DNA of 64,000 nucleotides from Dermacentor variabilis (taxonomy: Eukaryota; Arthropoda; Arachnida; Ixodida; Ixodidae): NCBI RefSeq assembly GCF_050947875.1, contig NW_027460291.1:26805868-26869867 (forward strand), written 5' to 3'. A program made the position numbers and the translations under genes. The notes under the pieces are model-generated. The model searched no databases and had not been told where the DNA came from. It saw only the letters and a list, made by a program, of their open reading frames with translations. Positions 9,464 to 20,900 of this stretch are shown piece after piece. Each line of letters starts with the position of its first letter. The first letter of the stretch is position 1.

Positions 9464-11659
9464 CCGTGCTCCCATGGCGTATTTTGGGGCTAATCTGCGG
9501 CGAATTCACAGGCTGCGAGAGCCGAGTTGGCTGCTGGGTTCGTGTGCACTCTCTTGCAAGAGGTGGCGTAATGTCGATTTCGAGATGCGTTCAAGCGAAA
9601 GGCCCCGCTAACTATTTCCTCCCCTCTGCACTCTTCATCACGCCAGCGTTGCGTAAGCGAGCGTTTGCGGTTATCCAGTGATTCTAGTCATTTTTGCCTG
9701 TGCGCGTTTGACATCTTGCTCGACAATATAATTAGTGAGCGAATGTTTACTGCAAATTATAAAGCCGATAAAGCTACAAACGTCACTTCACGTAGTTCGC
9801 AAATTTGCTATCAATTTTTTTTTGCCTTTCGGGCGACACTGCGACTTTTGGAAAATAAGTAACTTGCCCTAACAATCATCTGCTGAACTTTTTATTGAGA
9901 ATAGCATAGGGACAAGAGCCGAATGTTTAACCTTTAAATGAAAAAAAAGGAAAAAAAATCTGGAACTATGTTTTATGCAAATAAGGTCAGAGAAAGCAAT
10001 TAGATTAGACAGCTAAGGCGACCATCGTGTGCTGAGAGTCTACACGCAAACCGTTGCATGGCGCATGACTATGTTAAGGTCCCGCACCAGCGTACTGTTC
10101 AAGCAATAATTCTTTTATTTTCTCATTTGCACCCATTACGTCTCTCGTTGGAAGAAAAAAGAAATTGGTAGCGATAACTGTGAGGGTGGGGATGGTACGT
10201 AGAAATGACGACCGAGCACTGACTCGGGTCCCGGTAGTCTTCGCGCTGCGGCAGCTCACGTGGTTGAAATGGACACGGTCACTGATGGTAACAGGGATTG
10301 TTGTATACCTAGTAATTCTGTCTTAATCATTGGTAGTTCAGTGTCACCTAAAGGTGCAAATGGTCTTATTGCGCTTGGGCTAAACTATCAGATTACTCGC
10401 TCAATTCATGCATAGTCAAATGTCTCATCGTGCGGTGCCTTTACTTTAGACTTCTTCGAGAACACTTTATTTTCTGTGTATGATGCAACTACAGCGTCGA
10501 AGAACATGGTACGTGGTCATGCAGCATGTTTTAGTGTGAACTGCAGTAGTGAATCAGATATTCAGTGAAAAAGACGCGCAGTAAACTCCACACGAATAAT
10601 CATACACCAGGATAAGCCAGCTATAATTGTTCCCGGAATATACATTCACAAAACAAAAAAGCATTTAGGTGGGAATAACCTAAAACTCACCTTGAATTTG
10701 GAAAAATAAAGCCCAAAAATGGTAACGGTGTTAATGAGGAACAAAAGGGGCAATCCATATCTTTGTTCTTTTATTCTTTCGCACAGATCAGTTTTCGATG
10801 CCGTACTCCTGACGCCCCAACTCGTCATAGGAGCGACGTCTCCCAATGGTTGCTTTGTGCTGCTCCATCGCTGCATCAAGTCAAGCTATGCAGTGACGAC
10901 GTTTAGAGATTATTCATAATTCATGCTTTCCAGAAAAAGTTTCCAGAAAAAGCTCTGGATAACTGCAAACTTACTTTTATTTACGCAACTTATCTGTTTC
11001 TTTTACCATCGTTATGCAAGAGACTTGACTAGAACAAAAGTTTGATTGAAATAAACGTTTCCTGGGACGGGCGAGGTTTTGCGCTTGACAGTCAGGCAAA
11101 ATTATGCATGACAAGCATGGGTAGAGAACTTTTCATTACGTCGCATTTACTAAGTTTATTGAGTTTGCTTTTACTTCTTTCGCCGAAGTTGGCGTTTTAT
11201 TTGCAATCAAGACACAGTGTCACGACATCGCACCGTGGTCAACGCCAGAGTACGTAAGCACCAGCTGAGCCCGCATGAAGAACCGTTGGTATTTTTCAGT
11301 GGTTAGAAATCTGCAAAGGATCGCTAGAATATCAAGAAGTTATGTCTAGCCAGCCGCCGATGTGCGCTGTCCGCAACCTCATGCATTGCCGAGTGCGACG
11401 TGAAAGACATGGCCAGATGGCGAGCTGTTTACGAAAATCCTTTTACTTAGTTCACGATTGCTCGTGGCACTTTCTTTTTTTTTTGCGCATATACGCCACG
11501 AAGCAGCAGATGTGGACGACAAAACGTGCGACGGCATGTGGTCGCTAGTCGAATAAACAAACAGATCACTGATATGCAATTGCGCCGTCGTTGCAGATAC
11601 CGGGCCTCGAATAATACTGTCGCATATGTGCCGAAGATGAATTGGACTGAAAGCCGTTA
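9464..11659. other. No gene recognised
   Basis: Several short open frames occur on both strands, the longest about 77 codons (10,646-10,879, minus), none with recognisable motifs or splice bounds. Composition is AT-rich and intergenic or intronic in appearance. Confidence 0.4.
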
Positions 11660-11880
11660 CCCGCCGTGGTTGCTCAGTGGCTATGGTGTTGGGCTGCTGA
11701 GCACGAGGTCGCGGGATCGGATCCCGGCCACGGCGGCCGCATTTCGATGGGGGCGAAATGCGAAAACACCCGTGTGCTTAGATTTAGGTGCACGTTAAAG
11801 AACCCCAGGTGGTCAAAATTTTCGGAGTCCTCCACTACGGCGTGCCTCATAATCAGAAAGGGGTTTTGGCACGTAAAACC
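11660..11880 (+). mobile_element. Ruka-type tRNA-derived SINE
   Basis: Nearly identical to the copy at 4461 from CCCGCCGTGGTTGCTCAGTGG to GGCACGTAAAACC, with a B-box-like GGGATCGGATCCC. It is the best-preserved copy for the body. CCGTT flanks both ends, too short to be sure it is a target duplication. Confidence 0.85.
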
Positions 11881-11883
11881 GTT

Positions 11884-12321
11884 GTTATGTAGCACCTAAT
11901 ACAACTTGCTCTCCCCTATCGTCCTACCTACTAAAGCGGTCGTCACCTAGTGGTTAAACCTCTGAGAGAGATAGGCAAATGGTTGGTTCTCATCCAGTAC
12001 GCACCTGCTTAGAAGCTACCGCTCTGATGGGTTGTTGTGGCAGACACAACGAATTGGGCTTTAAAACAAGAACTGAACCAAAAGAGAGGGGGGAGCACGT
12101 TTTTGCTTGTACGGGAACGGACCCAATAGGATTTCGCTGAACGTGGCAAGCGTCTTAAGTTGCCGCGTAGCATCTGTTCTCGTGAACGGTATAGGCTCCC
12201 GCAGATATTGTTGATGAACTGAGTGCTCAGCTTCATCTGCGCTGATCCACGATTATGCAGTGGCTCGGCGACTATTTAAAACAGAATGTCGTTTCCCTTC
12301 TAGTGCTTGGTGGTGAGCGTC
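11884..12321. other. No gene recognised; weak tRNA-like string
   Basis: About 11,938-12,010 on the plus strand contains CCTAGTGGTTAAACC and later GGTTGGTTCTCATCCAG, a loose A-box/B-box pair that may be another decayed SINE head. The rest shows nothing I can name. Confidence 0.3.
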
Positions 12322-12332
12322 CCCTATTTTGT

Positions 12333-13155
12333 AAAAAAAATGAAATTATGGGGTTGTACGTGCCAAAACAACTTTCTGATTATGAGGCACGCCGTAGTGG
12401 ACGACTCCGAAAATTTCGACCACCTGGGGATCTTTAACGTGGGCCTTAATCTATGTACACGGGTGTTCGCATTTCGCCCTCACCGGAATTCGGCCGCCGA
12501 GGCCGGGATTCGATCCCGCGACCTCATGCTCTGCAGCCCAACACCATAGCATAATATATTGACCGCAAATAAAGACAGGGACAGCGGAAGCGAACGAAAA
12601 AAAAAACACGGGCGGTAACTTGCAACTGGTTTATTCACGAAAGCCCGTGGGAATATATAGACAAATAGAACATGTGCGGAACGCAGAAAACAAGAACACT
12701 AATCAGCCTAACGTCGCGACCAATTATCAAAAAAATCTATTTCTGATTGAAACAACCTAATGGAAGTGTAACTAACACAGTCTTGGCCTTTCTTATTTAA
12801 GCGATTTGCCTCCATCAGTTCGGGTGCAGTCTAACATAAATAAGGAAGGCCAAGACTGTGTTTGTGACACTTCCGTTAGCTTGTTTTAATCGGAAATAGA
12901 TTTTTTTGATAATTGGTTACCCCACTAGGCTGATGAGTGTTCTTGTTTGCTGTGTTCTGCGCATGTTCTATTTGTCTATATATGCCCACGGGCTGCCGTG
13001 AATAAACCATTTCAAAGTTACCGCCCGTGTTGTTTTTCTGTTCTCTTCCGCTGTGCCTGTCTTTATTTGCGGTCAATGTGATGTGCAGTAAACACCAACT
13101 AGGCCAAACTGAGGTCCTTCTGCAACATCATAGCTACTGAGCCACCACGGCGGGT
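12333..13155 (-). mobile_element. Ruka-type SINE interrupted by a 572-bp insertion
   Basis: The SINE 3' part lies at 12,333-12,550 (reverse complement) and its 5' tRNA-like head at 13,135-13,155. The whole composite is bracketed by CCCTATTTTGT at 12,322-12,332 and 13,156-13,166, the SINE's own target duplication. Inside it, CAACACCATAGC (12,539-12,550) and CAACATCATAGC (13,123-13,134) bracket a 572-bp insertion, which suggests a 12-bp target duplication with one mismatch. The left end of the 13.9-kb duplicated unit (12,372) falls within this SINE. Confidence 0.8.
12558..13077. mobile_element. Fold-back (long inverted repeat) element
   Basis: Begins ATTGACCGCAAATAAAGACA and ends with its reverse complement TGTCTTTATTTGCGGTCAAT apart from one base. 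The two arms, about 240 nt each, pair through ACACGGGCGGTAACTT, ATATATAGACAAATAGAACATG, CCAATTATCAAAAAAATC and ACACAGTCTTGGCC, leaving a loop of about 40 nt. There is no coding capacity. It lies within the 572-bp insertion in the SINE. It resembles a fold-back MITE; the transposase family is unknown. Confidence 0.8.
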
Positions 13156-13166
13156 CCCTATTTTGT

Positions 13167-13475
13167 TCACTCTAAAAACAGAGTGCCGGTAACTCTCTTC
13201 GGGAGAGTATCTGCTTTTCCCATATTTCACTCCCTTTTCGAGAGTAAATTGACCCCCTGTAAGAGAGTAGAATAACTCACCCGAACAGAGTTACCTTACT
13301 TCACCGCAAGCGAGTGCCAGTAGTCTACCGCTGAGGGCTAATACTCTCCCCACAACGGTAATAGTACTCTCCCAGACGGAGCGGTTCTAATCCTCCAAAT
13401 CAAGTATGTCCACTCCTTCAGAACAGTGCTAGTACTCTTCCCAATGGTGTGAAGAAAATGCTCACGATGTAGAGC
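13167..13475. mobile_element. ACTCTC/GAGAGTA-rich repeat, one terminus visible
   Basis: Starts TTCACTCTAAAAACAGAGTG and is filled with ACTCTC, GAGAGTA, CACTCC and related strings at irregular spacing. A related segment in the opposite orientation ends TTTTTAGAGTG at about 43,586. The shared CACTCTAAAAA terminus suggests a non-autonomous DNA element with that terminal repeat. The second terminus is not found here, so it is truncated or diverged. Confidence 0.55.
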
Positions 13476-13616
13476 TGTGGTCACGTTAGAAGGGTTTCTC
13501 AATACTTACATTTGGGGAATATTTCACTCCTTCATTAGCAGCACTTTGTCATGAGCCAATAAAGGAAGAAACAAAGATGAAAACAAGAAGAAACGAGGAG
13601 TCGGTGGCAGAAATAA

Positions 13617-14009
13617 AGAAAAGAGAAGGTAGAAAATAAGAGCGTACGAATAAAAAGAATACAATATGAAAGCAGAAGAAGTGCAAAAGTACACGCAAAG
13701 CTACGTGGCCAATGGGAGAAGGCACATGTAGCCCTAGAGAGTGGCCCAGCTACGCTCTGGGACGAAGGCGGGGAGAAGGGCCTGGAGGCCGAACAGGACG
13801 GGTGGACCGCGGAGAATGCAGCAACCCAGTGGAAGCAATTCTTCAGCTGCCGCGGCCACGACCCACGAGCTGAGTGGACCTCCCACCGGAAGCCGCAGCT
13901 GCAGGCTGACGGCGCCACTTCCCGGATTCCTGGCGTCTACGATCCGCAGCTTGCGGAGCTGACCGGAAGATCCAGGCGCCTAGCTCACTGCAGCCTCCTG
14001 ACCCCCTGA
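13617..14009 (+). CDS. Coding-like open frame without ATG, unidentified
   Basis: A 130-codon frame is open from the TAA at 13,614 to TGA at 14,007, with no usable ATG. The second half reads like protein: WEKAHVALESGPATLWDEGG, then DGWTAENAATQWKQFF and SRIPGVYDPQLAELTGRSRR. It is GC-rich, then followed by AT-rich sequence with CATAAAGG near 14,292, which could be a 3' UTR or LTR. It may be a terminal exon or the end of an LTR-element gene. I do not recognise the protein, and the first third is low-complexity lysine/arginine-rich, so it may be non-coding. Confidence 0.3.
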   Translation, partial: RKEKVENKSVRIKRIQYESRRSAKVHAKLRGQWEKAHVALESGPATLWDEGGEKGLEAEQDGWTAENAATQWKQFFSCRGHDPRAEWTSHRKPQLQADGATSRIPGVYDPQLAELTGRSRRLAHCSLLTP

Positions 14010-16549
14010 CCAGGCCAACCATGGACCGAACTTCGGACAGAGCGACTTCGAGTCTACGACGCTTCGGCGGGCGCAACGACGTGTCGTCGGAAGCAGCGAT
14101 GACGAGGTGACGTGTCCATGCCGATAGACTTTATGTATATATTTTCAACATCATAATACGTTGTGTGCGAGGACTTAAGACAATATTTTCAATTAACTAG
14201 CTTTGTATATAGTTTGTCGTTTGTTAGGGTTTTGCCATTGGGTTGGCAACTCGTATTATCTGGATATATGTATTTTTCTTATGCTCATGCCCCATAAAGG
14301 CTTTTCCTAACTCAAACGTTCCTTGCGTCGTGTTTACCACGCTGAAATCATGACACTCTTGCGCTTATGCTTCGTGAATCGATTGTAATCTGTAGTGCCC
14401 GAGTTACTCAAGAGAAACTTTTCTCTTAAAAGGCCAAAATCTTTATTGATCAGCCACAACACAAACTGAACACTAATTTGGGAAACATACTGACACACGC
14501 ATAATATCAGATTACAATGATGTCCATGAACTTCACAACACATCTTGTAATCATAAGTATATTCTCTAAAGTTTCATGCGTATTACAGAGTATAAATAAC
14601 CTTCATTTTCAATAATAATGTACACAATGGAAAGCTAAACATAGAACAAACGTACACAAGCTCGCAAAGTGTTGAAACTATGATAGAAGCGAGAAATATG
14701 CGCCAGATTACTGGCCAGCAAGCGCATTTCTAGCACAAAACGCACGCACTTATATGGCAGAGTTTACCAGATGAGCTTCTAAGCATGGGACTGGTAACGT
14801 AGGTAAATTTTACAAGAAACTTTTTAGTGCTATATTCTAAGACAGCTGCTCATTTGATAATGTCCTGTACAGCGTATGGATGTTCCTGACTGAGAGTACT
14901 GCGCATTTAGAAGTGTGTCCTATATTCTCATTTGCGACCGCAGTTCTAGCTTTGGTTATAAATCTTTCACACAAAGTTATTCATGCATGGGCTGCACCCC
15001 ATTGTTTCTAAGCGTATCTTATCGTGGTTCTGCAGCAGTATACCACCCAGTCTCAAAGCGGTAGTGAGGCGTGTCGTATTTGTTATTCGGTGGGCGTCCT
15101 CACGAAAGTAGTTTCCTGGTGCTGTTGGGATTGATCCGTTACACTTTCTAACAAATAGAAAAAATGAAATTTACAATATTTTCTAGTGTGTAGCAAATTA
15201 GTATAAAACTGCAAGGAGCATTGGCACTGAAATCTTGCGCATCAAATTTCTTGTCATATATGGTAGCTTTTCATTCTGCATTACGTTATGAACGCTATAC
15301 TTCTGAAGAGCAGCTTGCATAATTACATGATCAATTATTGCGACTAGTTGAAAATGTAATCTAACTATAGTATAGCGTGGCTTCAGATGTGAATAAAAAA
15401 TGAGATGAAATGAATATGATGCATTAAAGGCGACATGAGCATAAGTACTGGCACGCAGTGAACGAAAAATGCAAAGAAAAAACAAATCATAGATTGAAAA
15501 AGGCACCATCCTTTCTTTTTCATATCCCTTCCATGCCCGTGAATTTTCCATGCGGCTATGCATATATTTGCACAATGAACCTACGACCTGAAACCAAAGA
15601 TTTTTTTCCTACTGAAGTGGTTAAGGTACGCTAAAGTAAGAAAGATTATCGCGCTTCACAGAATCTTAACTTCGTTTACAAATAAGTACATATGTGTCTG
15701 CGAAGGCTAATACAGCACCTCACTGTGCACTCTATCTTAAGTCCAGAAGTTTACTACGCGCAAAACTGCTTCAATTTTAGTTTGCCTTATAAAATTACAT
15801 TTCCAGAAGCCATCAAACTAAGGGGTTTTTGATTGATTAACACTCTATAGTCATATCCATATACCTGGATTGGGAAGAATTGAGGATAAGAGTTAACGGA
15901 TAATACCTTATTAACTTGCGATTCGCTGATGATATTGCCTGGCTTAGTAACTCAGGGGACCAATCGCAATGCATGCTCATTGACCTGGACAGGTGACGTA
16001 GAAGGGTCGGTCTAAGTGTGTGTCTATCGCTATGGTTACCAAATATGACCCGCGGTATGATATACCACTCAAGCCTTTCTGGCGACCTGAGCAACTGTAG
16101 TGGCAGGCTCTCATCTACCAGCGTCGACGTTCAATATGGCTATCCTCAAGTACTTTTCGCGGGCATCCCTCACCGCCTTCTCTGCAGTGTCATCACTTAC
16201 ACTACTAGCTCATGCCAGAGACAACACAAACACGTAACGATTTTAATAAAGTACCAATTACACGCTAGCTGACATGCTGTTGATATACCTTTCAGCTGAA
16301 CACCGGGATTGGAGCGTGGTCCTGTCTATGATGACATTATCAGCCTACAGCCTCGCTCAACAACACCGATTTTACTCATAACTTTTTTTTGTCAAGAGAA
16401 GCATACTGTATTTCCTCCGAATATATTTTCGGCTTTAGGTATGACCTTGCACCCCTGCTTATTCTGTTACTTTGACGGCGACTGTTGTTGTCAGGCTGCC
16501 GCCTCTTTCTGAGCTTCTTCGTCACCAGAGAGCACCGAAAGCTGCTTTC
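14010..16549. other. No gene recognised
   Basis: AT-rich sequence. Open frames such as 15,198-15,575 (minus, 125 codons) lack recognisable domains or splice context and I regard them as chance. CATAAAGG at about 14,292 could be a poly(A)-type signal. Confidence 0.4.
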
Positions 16550-16637
16550 GCAAACCACTGGGATTCGAGCCCACGTATTCGCAGCATCCTCTATTTGGGA
16601 GCTAGGCGCGCTAACCATTACGCTACCGCCTCCCTCC
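16550..16637 (-). repeat. tRNA-like SINE head
   Basis: The minus strand contains a perfect A-box form TAGCGTAATGG followed by TTAGCGCGCC, and about 45 nt later GTGGGCTCGAATCCCAGTGG, a good B-box. The 5' and 3' ends do not pair as an acceptor stem (GGGAGGC against GGTTTGC), so it is tRNA-derived rather than a tRNA gene. Downstream on the minus strand runs a body of undetermined extent. Confidence 0.6.
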
Positions 16638-16639
16638 AC

Positions 16640-17772
16640 CATTTTTGGTTTATCTGCCTTCCAATTTCTCGTTTTCGTCGCAGACGCAGGCTGAACGGAC
16701 ACAAAAACGAAAAAAGAAGCAAAAGATTGCTTGAGCCGCCAGCTGACACATGACCTTAATTTTGGCAGGTTACTGTCATTGCAGTGCATGCGTTTGCGGC
16801 TAAGTGCAGATCGTGGTCGCCTTAGCTTTATTGTAAATTTGCTTTCACCAACTCTTTTCGAATAAAATTGAAACGCCGGACAAAAATGAGACCTACCATT
16901 GTATTTTTTCTTGTTTTCTAAGTTTATTCCAAAAGCACTCATTCGCACAAATAGCGATTTTTTAAGAAATGGCATAAGGATGATATATTTCGAGGCCGTG
17001 TCGCTGCCAGTACGGGCCAGCACCACCTATCGACGAAAGGGCGTCACACTGCCGATACATACGGCAGGTGACTGAATGATGAAAACATGAAATACGACTG
17101 TTTTTTTTTTCAGTTCTCGCTACCTATTATACACAGAACCCGAGGCGCCCACCCCCATGACATTTTTTTACAACAGCGACACACAACGGCGGACTGATAT
17201 ACTTCTTAAAGGCGTTTAGATTTAGTTTTCCTCGAAGAACCGCTAGCACAAGGAGTGCCGCACCGTATACCGTGGCCACGTACTCTAGCCGCCCTCCTTT
17301 TCCTCTAAGAATATGGCCGCCGGCGGCTTCACACGCTCCCGTAAGCGGCGGATTGGACTGCCACTACAGAAGTTTAAATGTATAACCACTTTGCATAGAC
17401 ACGACATCATGATTGCTAATATATTATTGGCTTGGATATGTTTGGCACGAGGCCCAAGACGGCACCCTGTCTTCTAACGCGTTCTTATGTTTGCGTTAGC
17501 GTCTGTGTGCTGAAGGGACGCGCACCGTAACATGCTGCAATGGTGCTTGCGTTGAGCGTATGTAAGGCGAGAAACGCTGTCCTAAAATGTCTGTTCTCTA
17601 ACTTGTGCAGTAAACCCATGTTTGTAGTATTGCCGCAATAGTGCGAGTCGCGAGTATAGCAACAGTAACCGCAAGCTTCAAATTATAGTCGTAACTTGTC
17701 GCGACAGCGTAGTTGTAATCCACACACCCTACCAGAAAGGAATGCGTAACGAGGCATGGCTGATGAAAAAGG
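16640..17772. other. No gene recognised
   Basis: Mixed composition with a GC-rich block near 17,260-17,360 (GCCGCCGGCGGC). No coding or RNA feature is supported. Confidence 0.4.
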
Positions 17773-17964
17773 TGTAACGAAGAAGAAGCGCCGGTTTGCC
17801 CGGCGCATCTGCAGCATATGAAATGTAACGAAGAAGTGCCGGTCAGTGAGGCGCATCACCAGCGCTTTATGCACGGCTCCGGTTCTGACTGCTTGCGGGG
17901 TTTGATTACCGCACCGAGTTCGACCTCTCACTCCTTGCGTACCCTGTCAATAAATACCTTGACA
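17773..17964 (+). mobile_element. Probable gypsy-type LTR remnant
   Basis: A candidate LTR runs from TGTAACGAAGAAG (17,773) to AATAAATACCTTGACA (17,964), giving TG...CA ends, followed directly by TTTGGTGGAGAGTGCGGGG, which fits a primer-binding region. A 51-bp internal repeat (TGTAACGAAGAAG at 17,773 and 17,824) makes the exact 5' end ambiguous. The gag remnant begins about 110 bp downstream, the usual arrangement. Confidence 0.5.
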
Positions 17965-18071
17965 TTTGGTGGAGAGTGCGGGGTACGACTCCATCAAGGC
18001 CAGAACTTCGAAGCCGAACCCTTCAACCATATCGGCAAATACCGGACGATTCTGCTCAGCCTTCTCGAACC

Positions 18072-18620
18072 ATGCCTGCCGATCCAGCTTAACAAGCTAC
18101 AGTCACGGCAGCAGCTGTCATCTGTCCTGGCGTGCAGCGTCAGCGAGATCCTGCTATTTTTGCGGGTACCAGTGATCAGGAAGTCGAGCACTGGCTCACC
18201 TGGTACGACAGAGACAGCGCTCACAACCACTGGGACGATACGGCAAACCTCAACAACGTAATTTTCTACTGGAGCAATGTTGCACATTTGTGGTATTGTA
18301 ACGACGAATCTGATATGCCGACATGGTCGGCGTTCAAGACCAACTTTACGGAAGTCTTTGGTCGTCCTGCTGTCCCCAAACTCCAGGCCGAACAACGCCT
18401 GCGCGGACGCGCCCAGCAACCAGGTGAGAATTTCACCAGCTACATCAAAGACGTCGTTATTCTGTGCAACAGAGTTGACGCAATGATGCCAGAAGCCGAC
18501 AAGATCGAGCATATCCTCAACGGAATTGAGGACGACGCATTTCAAATGTTGTTCCCCCGAAACACCAGGCGTCCTTTATATCAAGTCAAGCATGAGCTTT
18601 GTATTAAGATGCGTTTCTGA
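18072..18620 (+). pseudogene. Ty3/gypsy-type gag remnant
   Basis: The reading starts MPADPA, is stopped by TAA at 18,090-18,092, then runs to 18,620. It contains a capsid-like retrotransposon gag domain: FAGTSDQEVEHWLTWYDR, LNNVIFYWSNVAHLWYCND, TWSAFKTNFTEVFGRP, RGRAQQPGENFTSYIKDVV and EADKIEHILNGIEDDAFQML in the expected order. The protein would package element RNA into particles. The C-terminal zinc knuckle and all of pol are missing; the frame ends abruptly in KHELCIKMRF. This is a truncated insertion, not a domesticated gene as far as I can see, though the long open stretch after the first stop is notable. Confidence 0.8.
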
Positions 18621-20174
18621 ATACGGGGGTTAGTCATCTGCTTCTCACAGAAAATGTCGAAGAAACGCCCACCAAAACCAGGCATATTCGTAATCTTAAC
18701 TAGGCAATGCGAAGCTCCATAGAAAAAACGAAGAGTGGTATTAAAAGCTTTCAGTATTTTTCTTTACTCCAAAATGATTGCGCCCTCGTGGCTTCAATGT
18801 ACATATATAGTGCAGCGTTAGCTAAAAAGCATGAATTTCCGAACTCCATGCCAAAATAAGCTTGTAAAATTATTTAGGTGCTAGAATCCAGGGTTTGTAG
18901 CGATCCTTAAAAACCCTTTATTTCTATAATGCCAATTTCAAGGCATTGAAAACCCTTGAATTTTTAGAAGTACTGGAAAGTCCTTAAACTTATACACTTG
19001 GCTAGACTTAGCAGACGTTGCCAAGCGTTTATTGTTTCCTTCTGTGACATCCTTAAAGTTGAAATTACAAAGGAGCTGCAGATACCAGTTTTATGCACAT
19101 GGAACCGGCGACAAATGTACTTGGAGGAGCAGAAGCAGGATGCTCAACAGTTGAGGCATTCGAAGAGAAGCCGTGAAAAGTAAATCGAGAGCTACAGACA
19201 CAATAAAAAGAAATTAGAAATGACTATTGCTTATTTGATGGTGAAAAGGTGAGGCAACAGATGGCATCACATACACTGTCAAACCAAACAGTATTCAAAA
19301 ACTGCAAATCTTGCAGGTCCAAGTAATTAATTGTGCTATTGCAGAAAAACTTTGAGCGCTTTCTTGAAATGCTTCCTTGTGTGCGTTTAGTATGGGCGGT
19401 GAAAGGCAAATTAGCAGTCTTTCAAATGTTTGAAATCAGTGAAATGCAATTTGTTTTGTTTTCCTTTGTTTGCATTAAAGTTAACAATGTTGTTGAAGAA
19501 ATTCTTGCCTGTCCAGACTACTAAACACCTCGCACGAGGTCCTTGAAGTTACTGTGTCGGGGCCTTGAAAGTCCTTGAAAACCATTGAATTTTTTTCAAT
19601 ATTGCTACGAACACAGTAGAACAACTGTCATGGAGTAAAAACCTTGGCTGAACAGGGGCTTATACGCAGAGCACAAGATGACTAGAAATGCAGTAGTAGG
19701 CATAGAGGGCCCTGACAAAAATGTGCCACATCTGCTCGTCTGCCTTATGTTTCTGCTCAGACTGTCACATTTTTAATAGAAGTGCACTTTCTATTCTACT
19801 CCAATAAACGCAACATTACCAACTCCAGTGTGGGGCAGTCCTTCAGCCATTGCAGAACTCTATCTGTACATCCCAGTCAGCTCTGTCATTTTTCCAGCAT
19901 TGCAGTGCAAGATTTGTTAAACTCGTTTAGCAGAATATGAGCAGTATACTCTTAAATTAGCTGTTTATTTGTATGCACAAGTTCAGGTCCTCAGTTTGGT
20001 TGCATGGCAAATTGCCATACCTCAATAGATACAAGAAACAATTTTATTACAGTTTAATAAAATCGAAACAGTAATAATCACAACAATATAATGACATAAA
20101 TTTCCTTTGGTACGTATGCAGCCCATGTCTTGGCACTGTATAAATTCAACTATACATCGCAAGTACTGTGTCCT
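18621..20174. other. No gene recognised
   Basis: Similar strings built from CCTTGAAA, AACCCTTGAATTTTT and AAGTCCTT occur at about 18,900-18,990 and 19,540-19,600, which might bound a repeat. No coding domain is recognised between them. Confidence 0.35.
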
Positions 20175-20900
20175 GACCACTATTATTCACATGTGTAAAA
20201 CCATCACAGCAATTCTTCAACAAATATCACAGTGATTAGTGACATACACTTTGTAACTGCTTTACATGAGCATAATGTATACAAATGGTCCCTGGGCCAC
20301 TATTTTGTAGCGATACCTTATGCCTTATTCAATGCTATTCTAATCATCAAGCACACAGGGACGCCTGATCCCGTTGATAATGTGGGCAGACCGTCGCTCT
20401 GACCACTGGCCAAGCGCGAAAAGCCGGAAAAAGCATACAATGGGAAAAGGCATCGCTACAAAATACCAGCCCTGTTTACCTACACATGACTAGTGCCACC
20501 CGAGTACTATTACTGACAGGTGTAAAACCAAGAAAGCAGTTCTTTAAAAAAATCACAGCGATTAGTGACGTACATGCTGTAACTTCCTTGTAAAAGCTTA
20601 ATACAAACACGTGAGGACGCAGAAAGCTGGGAATACCACCGCCTCAATGCTAATTCACAAGTGTAAAACCAACCAAGCAGTTCTTTAGAGAATATCGCAA
20701 TGCTTAGTGACATACATTTTGTTACTAGCATATATAAGCTTTATACAAACATGAGAACATACACAAAGCTAGCGGTGCACCTACATAGAAGTGGGGCCAT
20801 CTGAACATTATTATTTGCAAGTGCAAGCTCAACAGAACAGTTCGTTATACTGACGCACATTTTGTAACTGCCTTATACAAGCTTAGTGCAAGCACAAGAA
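20175..20900. repeat. Degenerate tandem repeat, at least four units
   Basis: Segments at about 20,193, 20,517, 20,660 and 20,817 share the pattern GTGTAAAACCA, then CAG-TTCTT, then ATCACAG-GATTAGTGACATACA, TTTGTAACT and ATACAAAC. Spacing is about 145-160 bp for the last three and about twice that for the first pair. Divergence between units is substantial. No coding potential. Confidence 0.65.

Noticed and set aside
11938..12010. Possible tRNA on the plus strand
   Set aside because: Only loose A- and B-box likeness; no acceptor or anticodon stems.
15198..15575. 125-codon minus-strand open frame and its copy at 29,129-29,506
   Set aside because: No domain, no splice context, AT-rich composition; duplication alone makes it appear twice.
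16550..16637. Functional tRNA gene on the minus strand
   Set aside because: Good A and B boxes but no acceptor-stem pairing, so it is a SINE head.
16376..17026. 216-codon minus-strand open frame
   Set aside because: It overlaps the tRNA-like SINE head, is Ser/Arg/Lys-rich by composition and shows no family motif; I treat it as chance.
18072..18620. Domesticated gag gene
   Set aside because: It has an early in-frame stop, a gypsy LTR and primer-binding-like sequence upstream and an abrupt end, all of which fit a truncated retrotransposon.
18890..19610. A transposon bounded by CCTTGAAA-type strings
   Set aside because: The two strings are direct rather than inverted and their limits are vague; no target duplication found.
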